A stretch of DNA of 64,000 bases, from contig CP136069.1 in NCBI GenBank assembly GCA_032622095.1, forward strand, positions 199,859,239-199,923,238, read 5' to 3'. Made by a program: the position numbers and the translations under genes. The DNA is from Siphonodentalium dalli. Lineage: Eukaryota > Mollusca > Scaphopoda > Gadilida > Siphonodentaliidae. The notes under the pieces were generated by a model. The model made no database searches. It was given only the letters and a program-made list of their open reading frames with translations, and was not told where the DNA came from. Positions 1 through 13,100 of this stretch are shown in pieces (position 1 is the stretch's first letter; each line of letters begins with the position of its first letter).

Positions 1-34
1 GGTTTTTCTTGTATATAATTGATTCTGAATTAAG
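1..34. repeat. Dispersed direct repeat, also at 910-943
   Basis: The first 34 bases recur without visible change at 910-943, beginning ggtttttcttgtatataatt. In copy one this runs directly into the repeat at 33-239; in copy two it does not. A related, more diverged stretch occurs near 55090-55110. No coding signal is seen. Confidence 0.8.
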
Positions 35-239
35 TTATCTAACTGAGAAGCGTTCTGATCCCTACATCTCACAACCATAGTTGCAAATATACGAAGTGTA
101 ATTGTGGTGCAAAAGATAATTAAGTACATAACAGTTCACGATAATACAAATAAATTTGGTATTTCATCGGACTGACAAGTATATACCAAATGCACGCTGG
201 AAGTGATTATCATTTCAATAATTTACATATCGAACAAGG
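33..239. repeat. 207-bp direct repeat, copy 1 (copy 2 at 1358-1564)
   Basis: A 207-bp segment from agttatctaactgagaagcg to the bases cgaacaagg recurs at 1358-1564 with only about three substitutions. Such high identity 1.3 kb apart points to a recent duplication or two recent insertions of one dispersed element. No protein motif is visible. Confidence 0.85.
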
Positions 240-909
240 TGTAAGACTTCCAGCTGTCGACTTGGCGTGAGTAACAATGATTGGTTCACGGCAATGTAAT
301 CTGCCAAAACATGCGAACCATAACCTCCAGAGTTTAATATTTCGTTGGCGGTGCATGCGCCCCATAGAGAGAAAAAAGAGAGGCTAGTCAACAAAGAGAG
401 AAAGGTTATCTAACCTTATCTCATACAGAAAGGTGCTTTCGGCCAAGACATCTGTATTATTGAAGTTATGGGCCCAGTTAAGCAAACATTCATACATTTC
501 AAAATACGGGGAATTTGGTTGGTAGTGGTCTCAATGATGGTTGTACACTGGTGCGAATTCACAGGCGTAATTTCTGTTTATATCCAATATAACAACACAG
601 GGAAGCCCCTCTCAATTGTGGACACTCAATTGTTTATTCAGTTGAATGGTCAAATAGGATTTGGGGATTAGAAGTCGAACTGCGACCCGGAGGCCGAGGC
701 CGGTCAAAGGTATAGTTGGGAATTCTGGTGAGATTCATGATAAACCTTCAGTGATAAGCCGTATATAGTTGTAATACTTTGAAGGATTATTTGTTTTAAC
801 GGGATTATGAGTTGGTCATTAGTGAAACCAATATATTTTATATTCTATAATTAAAATCATGGGTATAATTATAATATATGATCTTGAGCGCGTTACCATT
901 TCTGACATT
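240..909. other. Non-coding stretch, no gene seen
   Basis: There are no convincing exons. A 67-codon ORF at 468-671 has no recognisable protein character and no splice context. From about 772 the sequence resembles 54985-55110 (shared motifs gaaggatta, cgttaccatttctgac), so part of it is an old dispersed repeat. Confidence 0.5.
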
Positions 910-1190
910 GGTTTTTCTTGTATATAATTGATTCTGAATTAAGCCAATCCCATAGTGGACCTATACTCGTTATTCTGTTTGATGGCGCGGGCCACAGTGA
1001 AAACACATAAAGAAAGTACATCTGGTATGAAAATAGGTTCATATTGAACCTAAACATTGACATTTATTTGATTCTGAAATAGGCCCATAGTGATCTTATT
1101 TTAATTTTTGTGTTTTTTATTTATTTAATTGAATTTGTTTAAATAAAAAAATAGAAAAACTAACGCCGTTATAATCTCCGCCATTTTACC

Positions 1191-1310
1191 TGGGTCACCA
1201 GACATATCCTACCCTTTTATATATATTATCTGGGTCACCAGACATATCTTACCCTTTTATATATATTATCTGTGTCACCAGACATATCCTACCCTTTTAT
1301 ATATATTATC
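1191..1310. repeat. 40-bp tandem repeat, three units
   Basis: Three consecutive 40-bp units start at 1191, 1231 and 1271. Each begins with tgggtcacca or tgtgtcacca and ends with tatatattatc. They differ at one or two positions. Confidence 0.9.
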
Positions 1311-1357
1311 TGTGTAATGTCTTTTTACCGGATACTCACGGTTATTCGAACAGGGCT

Positions 1358-1564
1358 AGTTATCTAACTGAGAAGCGTTCTGATCCCTACATCTCACAAC
1401 CATAGTTGCAAATGTACGAAGTGTAATTGTGGTGCAAAAGATAATTAAGTACATAACAGTTCACGATAGTACAAATAAATTTGGTATTTCATCGGACTGA
1501 CAAGTATATACCAAATGCACGCTGGAAGTGATTATCATTTCAATAATTTGCATATCGAACAAGG
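1358..1564. repeat. 207-bp direct repeat, copy 2
   Basis: Near-identical partner of 33-239. The sequence flanking this copy on the left (a cagggct run) differs from the flank of copy one, so the duplicated block ends at about 1358 and 1564. Confidence 0.85.
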
Positions 1565-1988
1565 GAACGAGTACATTTGTTTCAGCTGTTGTGGCAGTGC
1601 ATATAACTGTAGGGGGTATAGGGCATATACAAGCCTGTTTTAGAATTAAATTTTGTCAAAAAACAAAAACAAATATCCACTCGTTCGAAAGGGACCAGGA
1701 ACTAATTTGCATTTATACGTCATTCCGCGTTGCCCCAGGCGATTGTCAGTAAATTTTGTTACTTTTGTCGAGGCATGATTGCACATAGGCCTTGGTACTA
1801 ATGTACTGCGAATCTTTAAAATTTAACATATGGCATTGAATTATTTATTAGCACATTCAAAACTAAATTTGTAATACAGGAATATAAAGAAAATGTAAAT
1901 AGAAATGCAAACAAGCAATTTTTTTTTGCAACTGTATGCTGCACATCAGTGCGGAAGTTCTCGAGTGGACACATTATATTTTTGTAAC

Positions 1989-2072
1989 AGTGGGCCGATG
2001 TGACCGACCACACGCTCAGGGTAATTAATTAGTGGGCCGATGTGACCGACCACACGCTCAGAGTAATTAACT
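1989..2072. repeat. 42-bp tandem duplication
   Basis: Two adjacent 42-bp units, each containing gggccgatgtgaccgaccac, start at 1989 and 2031. They differ by about two bases. The preceding 1565-1988 holds nothing I can support as a gene. Confidence 0.85.
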
Positions 2073-2283
2073 ACCGCAGGTAAAATATTTGCATAGAAAT
2101 TCTTATCATAATCATAGAAAAACCACGTATACTAAGGATGTCGGTTTTTTGTTTTGAAATTCTTTACATGTATGTATATCTGATTTATGGAGGCACGGAC
2201 TCAGTGTGAGTGTTCATTGTTCAAATGCCCTCCCTTGCTTCAGTGAGCGTGAACAAATTCTCATTTCTTATCGAAATGACCAT

Positions 2284-2720
2284 ATCAAATCCAGTCGTAA
2301 GTCGGGATTTTTTTATCCTGTGCCAATGCATTCTCTTATATATGCGCGTCGACCATAGGTCGCCTCGCATATATAAGAGAATGCATTGGCCTAACAATGT
2401 TTTACAATTTTAATAATTTTTTCTTGCATTCTTTAACAATTTTATAATTTCACCCATACAGAGCCCCAGACAAACATGAGCAGACGACACTCTTCTATAT
2501 ACTTCTATATATGTGTGGGGCTCCCTGCAGGGTAATGGATGTTTTTTTTATTTTATGTCCTAAAAATTGTAAGAAACATTTATTTTAAAAAAATGATAAA
2601 AAATTGTTAGGCCAATGCATTCTCTTATATATATATGCGAGGCGACCTATGGTCGACTCGCATATATAAGAGAATGCATTGGCACAGGATAACAAAATCC
2701 CGACTTACGACTGGATTTGA
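2284..2720. mobile_element. Group A MITE with paired hairpin modules (A1)
   Basis: The ends are inverted repeats starting atcaaatccagtcgtaagtc. Just inside each end is a roughly 70-bp near-perfect palindrome built from the arm gcattctcttatatatgcga and its complement. The core contains an AT-rich segment and a block with gtgtggggctccctgcaggg. No transposase is present, so it is non-autonomous. Copies A2, A3 and A4 lie at 13742, 40091 and 55422. The outer ends of this copy are somewhat decayed. Confidence 0.8.
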
Positions 2721-3020
2721 AACTTTACTTTGGACACTTTGGAGGGGAACATATATAATATATAATCACACCCCTCTATACATTCACGCAATTAGCGCCG
2801 GTAAGAATCAGTACAGATCACGATACTGTTCACACGATTGTTTCCCAGGTTTATCAAGTCATAACCGAAGCCTCCACTTCATAACACAATCAATGAACCC
2901 TCTTCGTCACTTCAAGTCGACCACGCGCTCGTCTCGTGTTGTTATACTGGGCGCGCTTTCAACTGTTGTTGGTATTCCAATAAGCTGTTTTGACGCGATC
3001 TAATGGTATATGATTATAAG

Positions 3021-3105
3021 GAATGACTGGAAGATCGGTCGAGATTCCCACGAACTTACTCTGCCAGTCAAAACCCAATGACACCGATCGATCTTCCAGT
3101 CATTC
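3021..3105. repeat. Inverted repeat (hairpin)
   Basis: The arms at 3021-3039 (gaatgactggaagatcggt) and about 3086-3105 (gatcgatcttccagtcattc) are complementary with a loop of about 45 bases. This is probably a relic of a palindromic element; no flanking duplication was identified. Confidence 0.6.
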
Positions 3106-3337
3106 GTCACGAAAACTGGAGCTACTAATCAAAGATGACGTGATCTGATTGTAGCGCTAGGAAATGTGTTCTTGAGTAAAAATCATAAACCCAACCGCCT
3201 ACAACCAGCTATAATGCATATAGTATCTCAATATATGTAAGACTAATTTTGAGGTATAGTCAACTCAGAATATATGTCATAATCACAACTAAATCAAGGA
3301 CACGAACTTCTGTTCATTGAGATTTGTTTATTGACAG

Positions 3338-3507
3338 ATCGGGCGATCATCCAAAGTTTCTTCCACCTCAAACGATTCGAGTTTTGGCGATCTCACCAGT
3401 TTTCGAGTGCAGAAGGCGTGAACTACAATGATCTATACGATAGTGACGAGGATATAGCGAGGAGCTGGTCGGACATAGCGTCAGACGGAGATGATGACGT
3501 CGAATAG
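3338..3507 (+). CDS. Possible terminal coding exon, unrecognised acidic C-terminus
   Basis: A good acceptor context (pyrimidine-rich, ending ttattgacag) precedes an open frame that stops at TAG 3505-3507. Its last 30 residues are acidic and include DLYDSDEDIARSWSDIASD followed by GDDDVE. A canonical AATAAA at 3621-3626 with a GT-rich stretch at about 3655 follows. If real, it is the 3' end of a plus-strand gene convergent with the large minus-strand gene. All three frames are open over the first 80 bases, so the frame is not certain. No upstream exon could be tied to it. I do not recognise the protein. Confidence 0.3.
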
Positions 3508-3620
3508 GCTACAAGGAACTAATTATGTTGAATTATCGTTCTTGGAAAAGTACACTATTCTACGGGTTAAGAAATCCCTGGCAGCTGATTGGTGTATTAT
3601 CCTCAGAAAATTAAATGCAT

Positions 3621-3626
3621 AATAAA
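3621..3626 (+). terminator. Candidate poly(A) signal AATAAA
   Basis: AATAAA lies 114 bases after the stop of the possible terminal exon and is followed about 30 bases later by a T/GT-rich stretch (gatcttgttgttgtcg). It is consistent with a plus-strand 3' end but could occur by chance in AT-rich DNA. Confidence 0.3.
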
Positions 3627-3685
3627 TTAAAATATTTATTTCCTGATCAGATCTTGTTGTTGTCGAATATGAACTTTATTTATTA

Positions 3686-3925
3686 TTGTGGGAATTTGCA
3701 ATGACATATGATATAGTGGTAGGTGAATTTTTTTCTTCGAAATTTGCTGCTGAACTGACTGTAGTTATGAAAGCGGGAAAATTTGAACTGGAAAGACTCT
3801 CGTATCCAGAATATATTTTCAATTCAAATTATGTCCCAGAATTGAAGGGAAAACTATTCCAATTAATCGAACCCTTCACTGATTGGGACAGAATGTTAAA
3901 ACTAGGGCATATGGGACACAATTAG
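3686..3925 (+). CDS. Small ORF, unrecognised, possibly not a gene
   Basis: This is a 79-codon ORF with ordinary-looking amino-acid composition (for example YPEYIFNSNYVPELKGK near residue 40), unlike the low-complexity ORFs elsewhere. No domain is recognised. The first codons have no strong Kozak context and there is no obvious promoter. It may be a fragment of a decayed mobile-element protein or of an exon. Confidence 0.2.
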   Translation: MWEFAMTYDIVVGEFFSSKFAAELTVVMKAGKFELERLSYPEYIFNSNYVPELKGKLFQLIEPFTDWDRMLKLGHMGHN

Positions 3926-4194
3926 TCCCTTTAGCCAATAGTGACTATCACAGAGCCATGAGGGCACACATATAAGATGGGTAGTCATAGACGCTAGCGA
4001 CAGAATAGCACCTGGTTCTGTTTCATTTTTTAGGAATATGAGATTTATTTGGACAAGAAACTTGAATCAGAAAGATTTGATTTAATTTTTCCAGTATAGA
4101 CTGTATGTGTTCATTAAACGGCATTGAATTCTTCAGTTTCTCATTGTGCTTAAAGACCCAATTAATGTTCACCCCAAATTATTTTATGTAAAAT

Positions 4195-4445
4195 ATATGC
4201 CATATTATATACCATTTGAAAGAGGAAGCTCCAAAACATTGTATTATCAACTTATTCGGTGTAATAAACTGCGAACATGTTGTTTTTGTTGAGATAACAA
4301 CTTGTGTTCTGTGCTAAATTTTCATTATTTTCAATGAAAGGGGAATAACTCTATATCTTAAGATATAGAGTTTTTCCCCTTCCATTGAAAATACAATTTG
4401 TGTTGCATTCTCGGAGCCATAACAGGGAAAATCTTTCTAGGATTT
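4195..4445. repeat. Dispersed repeat, partner at 45080-45320
   Basis: The blocks tattatataccatttgaaag, gctccaaaacattgt and ggggaataactctat occur in the same order at 45080-45320. The copy here contains a tight hairpin (4327-4393) in which aaaggggaataactctatat faces its complement. The 45-kb copy has only one hairpin arm. Confidence 0.7.
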
Positions 4446-5052
4446 CAGCTGTTTTCTATTTCTCTATGGGCATCTTCTGAGACACAGACGTTTCAAATGA
4501 TGAATTATAGTATTTTAATAATATTTTATGGCATATATTGTTATTAAAACCGTATACCAAGGCACTATAAAAAAAATAATCGGTGACTCGAAAATTAAAT
4601 GACTCTTTAAGTAAGGGTTCATTACTCTGAAAAGAAATGCCTCACCATTATACCATTACTTTGCACTTTGATTTTGCATTACAATTACCATCACTTTAAA
4701 ATAAATAACAATAGCGTGGACTTTGAATTGAAAAGAAATAACACACATACTTCATAACACACATACTTCATAACACACATACTTCCAAATAAACATGTAT
4801 TATTCAAATAAAAACTATGTAAATTTGTCACTAAACAATTTCAACATTGCAAACAAAAGTTGATTTTGCTGACGTCACCGTTTTGTTCGGGCGATAACAT
4901 GGAACGGTTAGCGATAATCATTGTCGCTATAAAACATTATCAATATATAATGTAGCCATATATGTATATTTAAGAAACGACCAAATAATGTTCAAGTTCC
5001 ATGTTGTTTCTATATAGACCAAAACTAGTATATAGTCTAATTGATGTTCCGT
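4446..5052. other. AT-rich non-coding stretch
   Basis: No exon or large repeat was recognised. A short tandem of acacatacttcataac (three copies) is present at about 4741-4785. Confidence 0.5.
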
Positions 5053-5953
5053 GGATTAAAGATAGATTATCTCTTCCTATAACAAGTTTTATATAGTTTT
5101 TTGGGGTATAAAGTAATAAATATGAATCGAAGACCCCTGTCCGGAAATGCTTCTATCAATAACTATATATTTTATTTCGAAGTTTCTGGTATAATACATG
5201 CGATCAATTTGGGACATTTTACGGCTCACAGAAGCAAGAGGGGGAACTCTATCATTTTACGGCTCACAGAACATAGCAAGAGGGAGAACTCTATCATTTT
5301 ACGGCTCACAGAACATAGCAAGAGGGGGAACTCTATCATTTTACGGCTCACATAACATAGCAAGAGGGAGAACTCTATCATTTTACGGCTCACAGAACAT
5401 AGAAAGAGGGGGAACTCTATCATTTTACGGCTCACAGAACATAGCAAGAGGGAGAACTCTATCATTTTACGGCTCACAGAACATAGAAAGAGGGAGAACT
5501 CTATCATTTTACGGCTCACATAACATAGAAAGAGGGAGAACTCTATCATTTTACGGCTCACAGAACATAGCAAGAGGGAGAACTCTATCACTTTACGGCT
5601 CACAGAACATAGAAAGAGGGAGAACTCTATCATTTTACGGCTCACATAACATAGCAAGAGGGAGAACTCTACCATTTTACGGCTAACAGAACATAGCAAG
5701 AGGGAGAATTCTATCATTTTACGGCTCACATAACATAGCAAGAGGGAGAACTCTATCGTTATCTAAAATAATATCGAAAAACTGTCCCAATTGATTATTG
5801 CGTTATATAAGAAAATATCGACATAAGATTAGTATTAACTGACAGAAGTGTTTCCGGATTGGGGTCTTCGACTCATATTTATTATTTTATAACCCCTATC
5901 CTGGAACTATCCGGAAATATATAAAACGTATTAGGAAGAGATATTCCATCTTT
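5053..5953. mobile_element. Inverted-repeat element with internal 42-bp minisatellite
   Basis: The flanks at about 5053-5217 and 5766-5953 are diverged inverted copies. Both contain a motif like aataaatatgaatcgaagac close to tccggaaa, then an AT-rich part ending with caattgggacag or a variant. Between them lie about 12.5 copies of a 42-bp unit. The structure suggests a non-autonomous DNA element whose core has expanded into a tandem array. No target duplication was established. Confidence 0.7.
5218..5757. repeat. 42-bp minisatellite, about 12.5 units
   Basis: The unit contains ggctcacagaacatagcaag and ggagaactctatcattttac. Because 42 is divisible by three and the unit lacks stops in several frames, long ORFs appear on both strands; these are artefacts. 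Units differ at a few positions (cagaac/cataac, gcaag/gaaag). Confidence 0.95.
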
Positions 5954-6618
5954 AATGAGGTTAGAAGCCAAAAATATACATGTGTGTCCCACGAACATAT
6001 AGAATATATGCGGCCCATAAGTGTCCAACAATTAAAGTTGAAAATCGCTCAAAAGACTTCCTATTTATTATCCAACAATGTATCCCTCAACGCTGAAATA
6101 CAAATTGCCAGATAGAGTTCTATCGCTTCGTTCGAAAAAAAAGGTACGATTCCTGTCCGCCTCGAAATAAGCACAAAACCACTAATTACGAACATTGGTA
6201 CTGCATGCTCAATCAATTTATAATTGTTTTCGTGCGTATGTGTCTGCGTGGTGTCTGCGTGGTGCATATATGATGTTATAAAGACAGCAAGGTGACACAA
6301 GGACGTGTCTGAATGGTGTGTTGCCTATCTTTAAACGTGAACACATCTCTCAAACTATTTCAGCATGGGATTAAACATTTCCAGCTCATACTCTGATAAA
6401 AAAAATCCAAGATCATGCTCTTTGCATAAATTTTTTATATAAAAAATGGGAAAATATGTAAAGCATGGTATTATTTTTATTAGCAGTAACTATTGGTTGT
6501 ATATTTAAAATACCAGAGTAATCGACCAGCCTGAAATTATCGGCTGCTGTTTCGGGAGTTAAGTTTCCAACATACAATTATAATTATGTCTTGTTTGATG
6601 AAACATCGAATAAAACTA
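5954..6618. other. Non-coding stretch downstream of the large minus-strand gene
   Basis: No exon was recognised. On the minus strand, AATAAA (plus-strand tttatt, 6476-6481) lies about 480 bases after the stop codon of the nine-exon gene and is a possible poly(A) signal. Confidence 0.4.
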
Positions 6619-6885
6619 TTAACCATTCTAAGACTCGAGCTTCCTGAAATTTTGCAAAAATCCTGTGTTAATGCATTCTCTTATATATGCGAGTCTCCCA
6701 TAGGGAACCTCTCATATAGAAGAGAATAAATTGGCCTAACAATATTTACATTGACCTTGTAGGCCAGAGCATTCCCTTATATATGCGAGGCTCCCTATGG
6801 GAGCATCCCATATATATATAAGAAAATGCACCGGCACATGATCTTTAATGTAGCAACAGCGCGGCTACTGTCACGAACGGGTTAA
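6619..6885. mobile_element. Group C TTAA-flanked MITE with two hairpins (C1)
   Basis: It is bounded by TTAA at 6619-6622 and 6882-6885. The left end resembles the group consensus ttaacccttccatgactgga and the right end resembles its counterpart gctcccgtcatggaagggtt. Inside are two decayed copies of the 70-bp hairpin module separated by a short core with acattgaccttgtaggcc. The TTAA flanks and CCCTT-like ends suggest piggyBac-type mobilisation. It lies about 70 bases past the stop codon of the nine-exon gene, so it is probably in its 3' UTR. Confidence 0.75.
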
Positions 6886-6956
6886 TTAATCTAGTTCTGC
6901 GTCTCAAAGTTAAAGGTAAATATCACAGTCTTATTGTGGAGGCCTGCCCACGGGTC

Positions 6957-7188
6957 TCAGCAACCCCAGTCTGGGTGGATGGTATACTGAGTGCATGGCG
7001 CGGCGTTTGGTGTCACGTAGTGCGAGCTCCTATTAGCCACTGGGTTATGGTCCTTGTATTCAGGTAGATGGTGCCACGTGGTATGCATCCATCGATCTCG
7101 CCTCGTTTTGGGAGACAGCAGTCTCACGTGACGGGTATCTCTGCCGGCGCCACGCCCATCGTCGGAATATCGAGTTTGATTTCCGTTG
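6957..7188 (-). CDS. Exon 9 (terminal coding exon)
   Basis: The acceptor is a strong pyrimidine tract ending gctttctctcttcag. The exon contributes one base to a serine codon split with exon 8 and then 76 residues before TGA at 6957-6959. The C-terminal part includes RWMHTTWHHLPEYKDHNP and ends YTIHPDWGC. Three His, three Tyr and several Asn residues give it a folded-motif look unlike the disordered middle exons. Confidence 0.8.
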
Positions 7189-10100
7189 CTGAAGAGAGAA
7201 AGCTTAACTTTGTTTTGTATGTAAATATTTACATAGCCCGTCAATGTTACACTAAATCGTGATCGGTGATTGGTCACAAATTGTTGACCTAATCTGACGT
7301 AATCACTAAAAGCGGTCAGCAGAATAATTGGGTGTGCTTTTCAAAGTTCAGCCGAATTGCATCTGAAGCCAGTTATTTATATCGACCACATTACCGTTGC
7401 TAAGTGCTTGAAAATCTTATATTGGACTGAATTAATGTGCTGCGTGGGCCAGTCTCAAATTCTCGGCAGATTTTGTGAAAATAAATAAGAATACACTCAG
7501 GTTTTTTTTATGGTAATAAATGATGGAAAATCTATATAAATATCAGGGCGGGGGTCGGAAAAATGTTCAGACACGTATGCTGATTTTTACTTTTCGACCC
7601 TTGTTGGGACCCACCCACCCCCGCGTCCAAATTTTGTTCCGTTTACGGCAGTTTTTTCCGACCATTTTTGGACAGCCACCCCCTTTTAACACTAAACAAA
7701 GATTTGCGGGGGGGGGGGGGGGGTCACTGTATACAGCTGTATATAAATTTCTGTGCATACTATTTGTCATGAATGGTAAAATTGACATGTAAATAGGAAC
7801 GAGTCATTTTGGGGTCATTCAGCCAAAAAAACATGGCTGCAAGCGGCCATCTTGGATTTCAAAATTTGCAACAAAATACAACACGATAACTGCTTGCAGT
7901 CAGTTTAGCAGTTATAATTACATTATTTCTCTTATGCTAAGGTGTTTAAAGCCAAACTCATTGCAAAAACAGTAAAAAAACGTGCAGGAAATGTTTTTGA
8001 GTTGCGGAAAAAAATATTTGTTGGTCCCATCGATCACCCACCCACCCCGGCATACGTGCCCGGAAAAAAAATTCTCCCTATAAATATAAGAAATTAATGT
8101 AGTGTGTGTGTGTGTGTTATTGCGGAATACAGCGCTGATGTCGTTAGGGGGGGGGGCACATTGACACATTGTACCCCAACAACCACATCACCGCGTATCC
8201 CACAATAACACACACCCACTATATACATTTCTTAAATAAAGATGCTCTGTGAGATAGAGCGTTTATGGTTTCCATACCAATTAAAGATGTCCTGTTGGAT
8301 TTGAGACCATGACACCATGGTGTGTATGTATTCTAGACCAGCACATGAATATAGATCGCCCCATGAGCCCATTGATATGAGATTTTTGTGGCAAAATATC
8401 GGCGTTCAAAAAGGGAAGGTTTCACACACTCGAGCGGTCCGGCGTATGTTTTCAGCTACTCTGTTTTTTTGTTGTATAAAACGTTGACAATATTATGACG
8501 AAAAAATCAATATTTACCTGTCGAGACGGTTAATGATCTCATCGAGTCTACCTCGTCGTTCGTCGACGGCTAATGGCTGCTTCTCAGCGACCGATCTAAA
8601 GAAGTCGATCGCTACATCTCGTTCTGAAAAAAAAAATCATAATAGATAAAGATCGTCTATCTCTTCCGGGAAACAATTACATCAACAACATCATTTATAT
8701 AAAACCCGATTTCAAGACTATATATACCATTTTGTTTGTGAATGAAATTCAGACAAAACTAAAGATTGGGTATATTATTTGTCGATATAACAGCGGATGT
8801 GATTGGTGGGTATATTATTTGTCTATATAACAGCGGATGTGATTGGTGGGTATATTATTTGTCGATATAACAGCGGATGTGATTGGTGTGTGTATTATTA
8901 GTTTATATAACAGCGGATGTGATTGGTGGGTATATTATTTGTCGATATAACAGCGGATGTGATTGGTGGGTATATTATTTGTCTATATAACAGCGGATGT
9001 GATTGGTGGGTATATTATTAGTCTACATAACAGCGGATGTGATTGGTGGGTATATTATTAGTCGATATAACAGCGGATGTGATTGGTGGGTATATTATTA
9101 GTCTATATAACAGCGGATGTGATTGGTGTTTATATTATTAGTCTATATAACAGCGGATGTGAGTGGTGGGTATATTATTAGTCTATATAACAGCGGATGT
9201 GATTGGTGGGTATATTATTTGTCGATATAACAGCGGATGTGATTGGTGTGTATATTAGTTGTCGATATAACAGCGGATGTGATTGGTGTGTATATTATTA
9301 GTCGATATAACAGCGGATGTGATTGGTGTGTATATTATTAGTCTATATAACAGCGGATGTGATTGGTGTGTATATTATTAGTCTATATAACAGCGGATGT
9401 GATTGGTGGGTATATTATTAGTCTATATAACAGCGGATGTGATTGGTGGGTATATTATTAGTCTATATAACAGCGGATGTGATTGGTGTGTATATTATTA
9501 GTCTATATAACAGCGGATGTGATTGGTGTGTATATTATTTGTCGAAATAACAGCGGATGTGATTGGTGTGTATATTATTAGTCTATATAACAGCGGATGT
9601 GATTGGTGGGTATATTATTAGTCTATATAACAGCGGATGTGATTGGTGGGTATATTATTAGTCTATATAACAGCGGATGTGATTGGTGGGTATATTATTA
9701 GTCTATATAACAGCGGATGTGATTGGTGGGTATATTATTAGTCGATATAACAGCGGATGTGATTGGTGTGTATATTATTAGTCTATATAACAGCGGATGT
9801 GATTGGTGTGTATATTATTAGTCTATATAACAGCGGATGTGATTGGTGTGTATATTATTAGTCGATATAACAGCGGATGTGATTGGTGTGTATATTATCA
9901 GTCTATATAACAGCGGATGTGATTGATGGGTATATTATTAGTCTATATAACAGCGGATGTGATTGGTGGGTATATTATTAGTCTATATAACAGCGGATGT
10001 GATTGGTGGGTATATTATTAGTCTATATAACAGCGGATGTGATTGGTGGGTATATTATTTGTCGATATAACAGCGGATGTGATTGGTGGGTATATTATTT

Positions 10101-13100
10101 GTCGATATAACAGCGAATGTGATTGGTGGGTATATTATTAGTCGATATAACAGCGGATGTGATTGGTGTGTATATTATTAGTCTATATAACAACGGATGT
10201 GATTGGTGTGTATATTATTAGTCGATATAACAGCGGATGTGATTGGTGTGTATATTATTTGTCGATATACCAGCGGATGTGATTGGTGGGTATATTATTA
10301 GTCTATATAACAGCGGATGTGATTGGTGTTTATATTATTAGTCTATATAACAGCGGATGTGAGTGGTGGGTATATTATTAGTCTATATAACAGCGGATGT
10401 GATTGGTGGGTATATTATTTGTCGATATAACAGCGGATGTGATTGGTGTGTATATTAGTTGTCGATATAACAGCGGATGTGATTGGTGTGTATATTATTA
10501 GTCGATATAACAGCGGATGTGATTGGTGTGTATATTATTAGTCTATATAACAGCGGATGTGATTGGTGTGTATATTATTAGTCTATATAACAGCGGATGT
10601 GATTGGTGTGTATATTATTAGTCTATATAACAGCGGATGTGATTGGTGGGTATATTATTAGTCTATATAACAGCGGATGTGATTGGTGGGTATATTATTA
10701 GTCTATATAACAGCGGATGTGATTGGTGTGTATATTATTAGTCTATATAACAGCGGATGTGATTGGTGTGTATATTATTTGTCGAAATAACAGCGGATGT
10801 GATTGGTGTGTATATTATTAGTCTATATAACAGCGGATGTGATTGGTGGGTATATTATTAGTCTATATAACAGCGGATGTGATTGGTGGGTATATTATTA
10901 GTCTATATAACAGCGGATGTGATTGGTGGGTATATTATTAGTCTATATAACAGCGGATGTGATTGGTGGGTATATTATTAGTCGATATAACAGCGGATGT
11001 GATTGGTGTGTATATTATTAGTCTATATAACAGCGGATGTGATTGGTGTGTATATTATTAGTCTATATAACAGCGGATGTGATTGGTGTGTATATTATTA
11101 GTCGATATAACAGCGGATGTGATTGGTGTGTATATTATTAGTCTATATAACAGCGGATGTGATTGGTGGGTATATTATTAGTCTATATAACAGCGGATGT
11201 GTTTGGTGGGTATATTATTTGTCGATATAACAGCGGATGTGATTGGTTGATATATTATTTGTCGATATAACGGCGGATGTGATTGGTGGGTATATTATTA
11301 GTCTATATAACAGCGGATGTGATTGGTGGGTATATTATTAGTCTATATAACAGCGGATGTGATTGGTTGGTATATTATTAGTCTCTGTAACAGAGGATGT
11401 GATTGTGTATATTATTAGTCTATATAACAGCGGATGTGATTGGTTGGTATATTATTTGTCGATATAACGGCGGATGTGATTGGTGGGTATATTATTAGTC
11501 TATATAACAGCGGATGTGATTGGTGGGTATATTATTAGTCTATATAACAGCGGATGTGATTGGTGTGTATATTATTTGTCTATATAACAGCGGATGTGAT
11601 TGGTGGGTATATTATTTGTCGATATAACAGCGGATGTGATTGGTTGGTATATTATTAGTCTATATAACCGCGGGTGTGATTGGTGTGTATATTATTAGTC
11701 TATATAACAGCGGATGTGATTGGGTATATTATTTGTCGATTTAACAGCGGATGTGATTGGTGGGTATATTATTAGTCTATATAACAGCGGATGTGATTGG
11801 GTATATTATTTGTCGATATAACAGCGGATGTGATTGGTGGGTATATTATTAGTCTATATAACAGAGGATGTGATTGGTGTGTATATTATTAGTCTATATA
11901 CCAGCGGATGTGATTGGTGTGTATATTATTAGTCTATATAACAGCGGATGTGATTGGTTGGTATATTATGTGTCGATATAACGGCGGATGTGATTGGTGG
12001 GTATATTATTAGTCTATATAACAGCGGATGTGATTGGTGGGTATATTATTAGTCTATATAACAGCGGATGTGATTGGTTGGTATATTATTAGTCTCTATA
12101 ACAGAGGATGTGATTGTGTATATTATTAGTCTATATAACAGCGGATGTGATTGGTTGGTATATTATTTGTCGATATAACGGCGGATGTGATTGGTGGGTA
12201 TATTATTAGTCTATATAACAGCGGATGTGATTGGTGGGTATATTATTAGTCTATATAACAGCGGATGTGATTGGTGTGTATATTATTTGTCTATATAACA
12301 GCGGATGTGATTGGTGGGTATATTATTTGTCGATATAACAGCGGATGTGATTGGTGGGTATATTATTAGTCTATATAACAGCGGATGTGATTGGTGTGTA
12401 TATTATTAGTCTATATAACAGCGGATGTGATTGGGTATATTATTTGTCGATTTAACAGCGGATGTGATTGGTGGGTATATTATTAGTCTATATAACAGCG
12501 GATGTGATTGGGTATATTATTTGTCGATATAACAGCGGATGTGATTGGTGGGTATATTATTTGTCGATATAACAGCGGATGTGATTGGTGGGTATATTAT
12601 TAGTCTATATAACAGAGGATGTGATTGGTGTGTATATTATTAGTCTATATAACAGCGGATGTGATTGGGTATATTATTTGTCGATTTAACAGCGGATGTG
12701 ATTGGTGGGTATATTATTAGTCTATATAACAGCGGATGTGATTGGGTATATTATTTGTCTATATAACAGCGGATGTGATTGGGTATATTATTTGTCTATA
12801 TACCAGCGGATGTGATTGGTGGGTATATTATTAGTCTATATAACAACCGATGTGATTGGTGTGTATATTATTAGTCTATATAACAGCGGATGTGATTGGG
12901 TATATTATTTGTCGATATAACAGAGGATGTGATTGGTTGGTATATTATTTGTCGATATAACAGCGGATGTGATTGGTTGGTATAAGGATTAACTGTAATG
13001 TGAACTGTTTTTATGGAGATGTAACGGTGAGGTAAGTGGACATATCTTGTGTAAAACCCGTTACATCTCCATAAAAATAGTCCACATGACAGTTAATCCT

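Noticed and set aside
5198-5741. Long ORFs on both strands (162 and 171 codons)
   Set aside because: They are generated by the 42-bp minisatellite, whose period is a multiple of three; the translation is a perfect short repeat in two opposite frames.
8764-12983. CRISPR-like regular array
   Set aside because: There are no unique spacers: the whole 40-bp unit repeats. The genome is eukaryotic and no cas genes are present.
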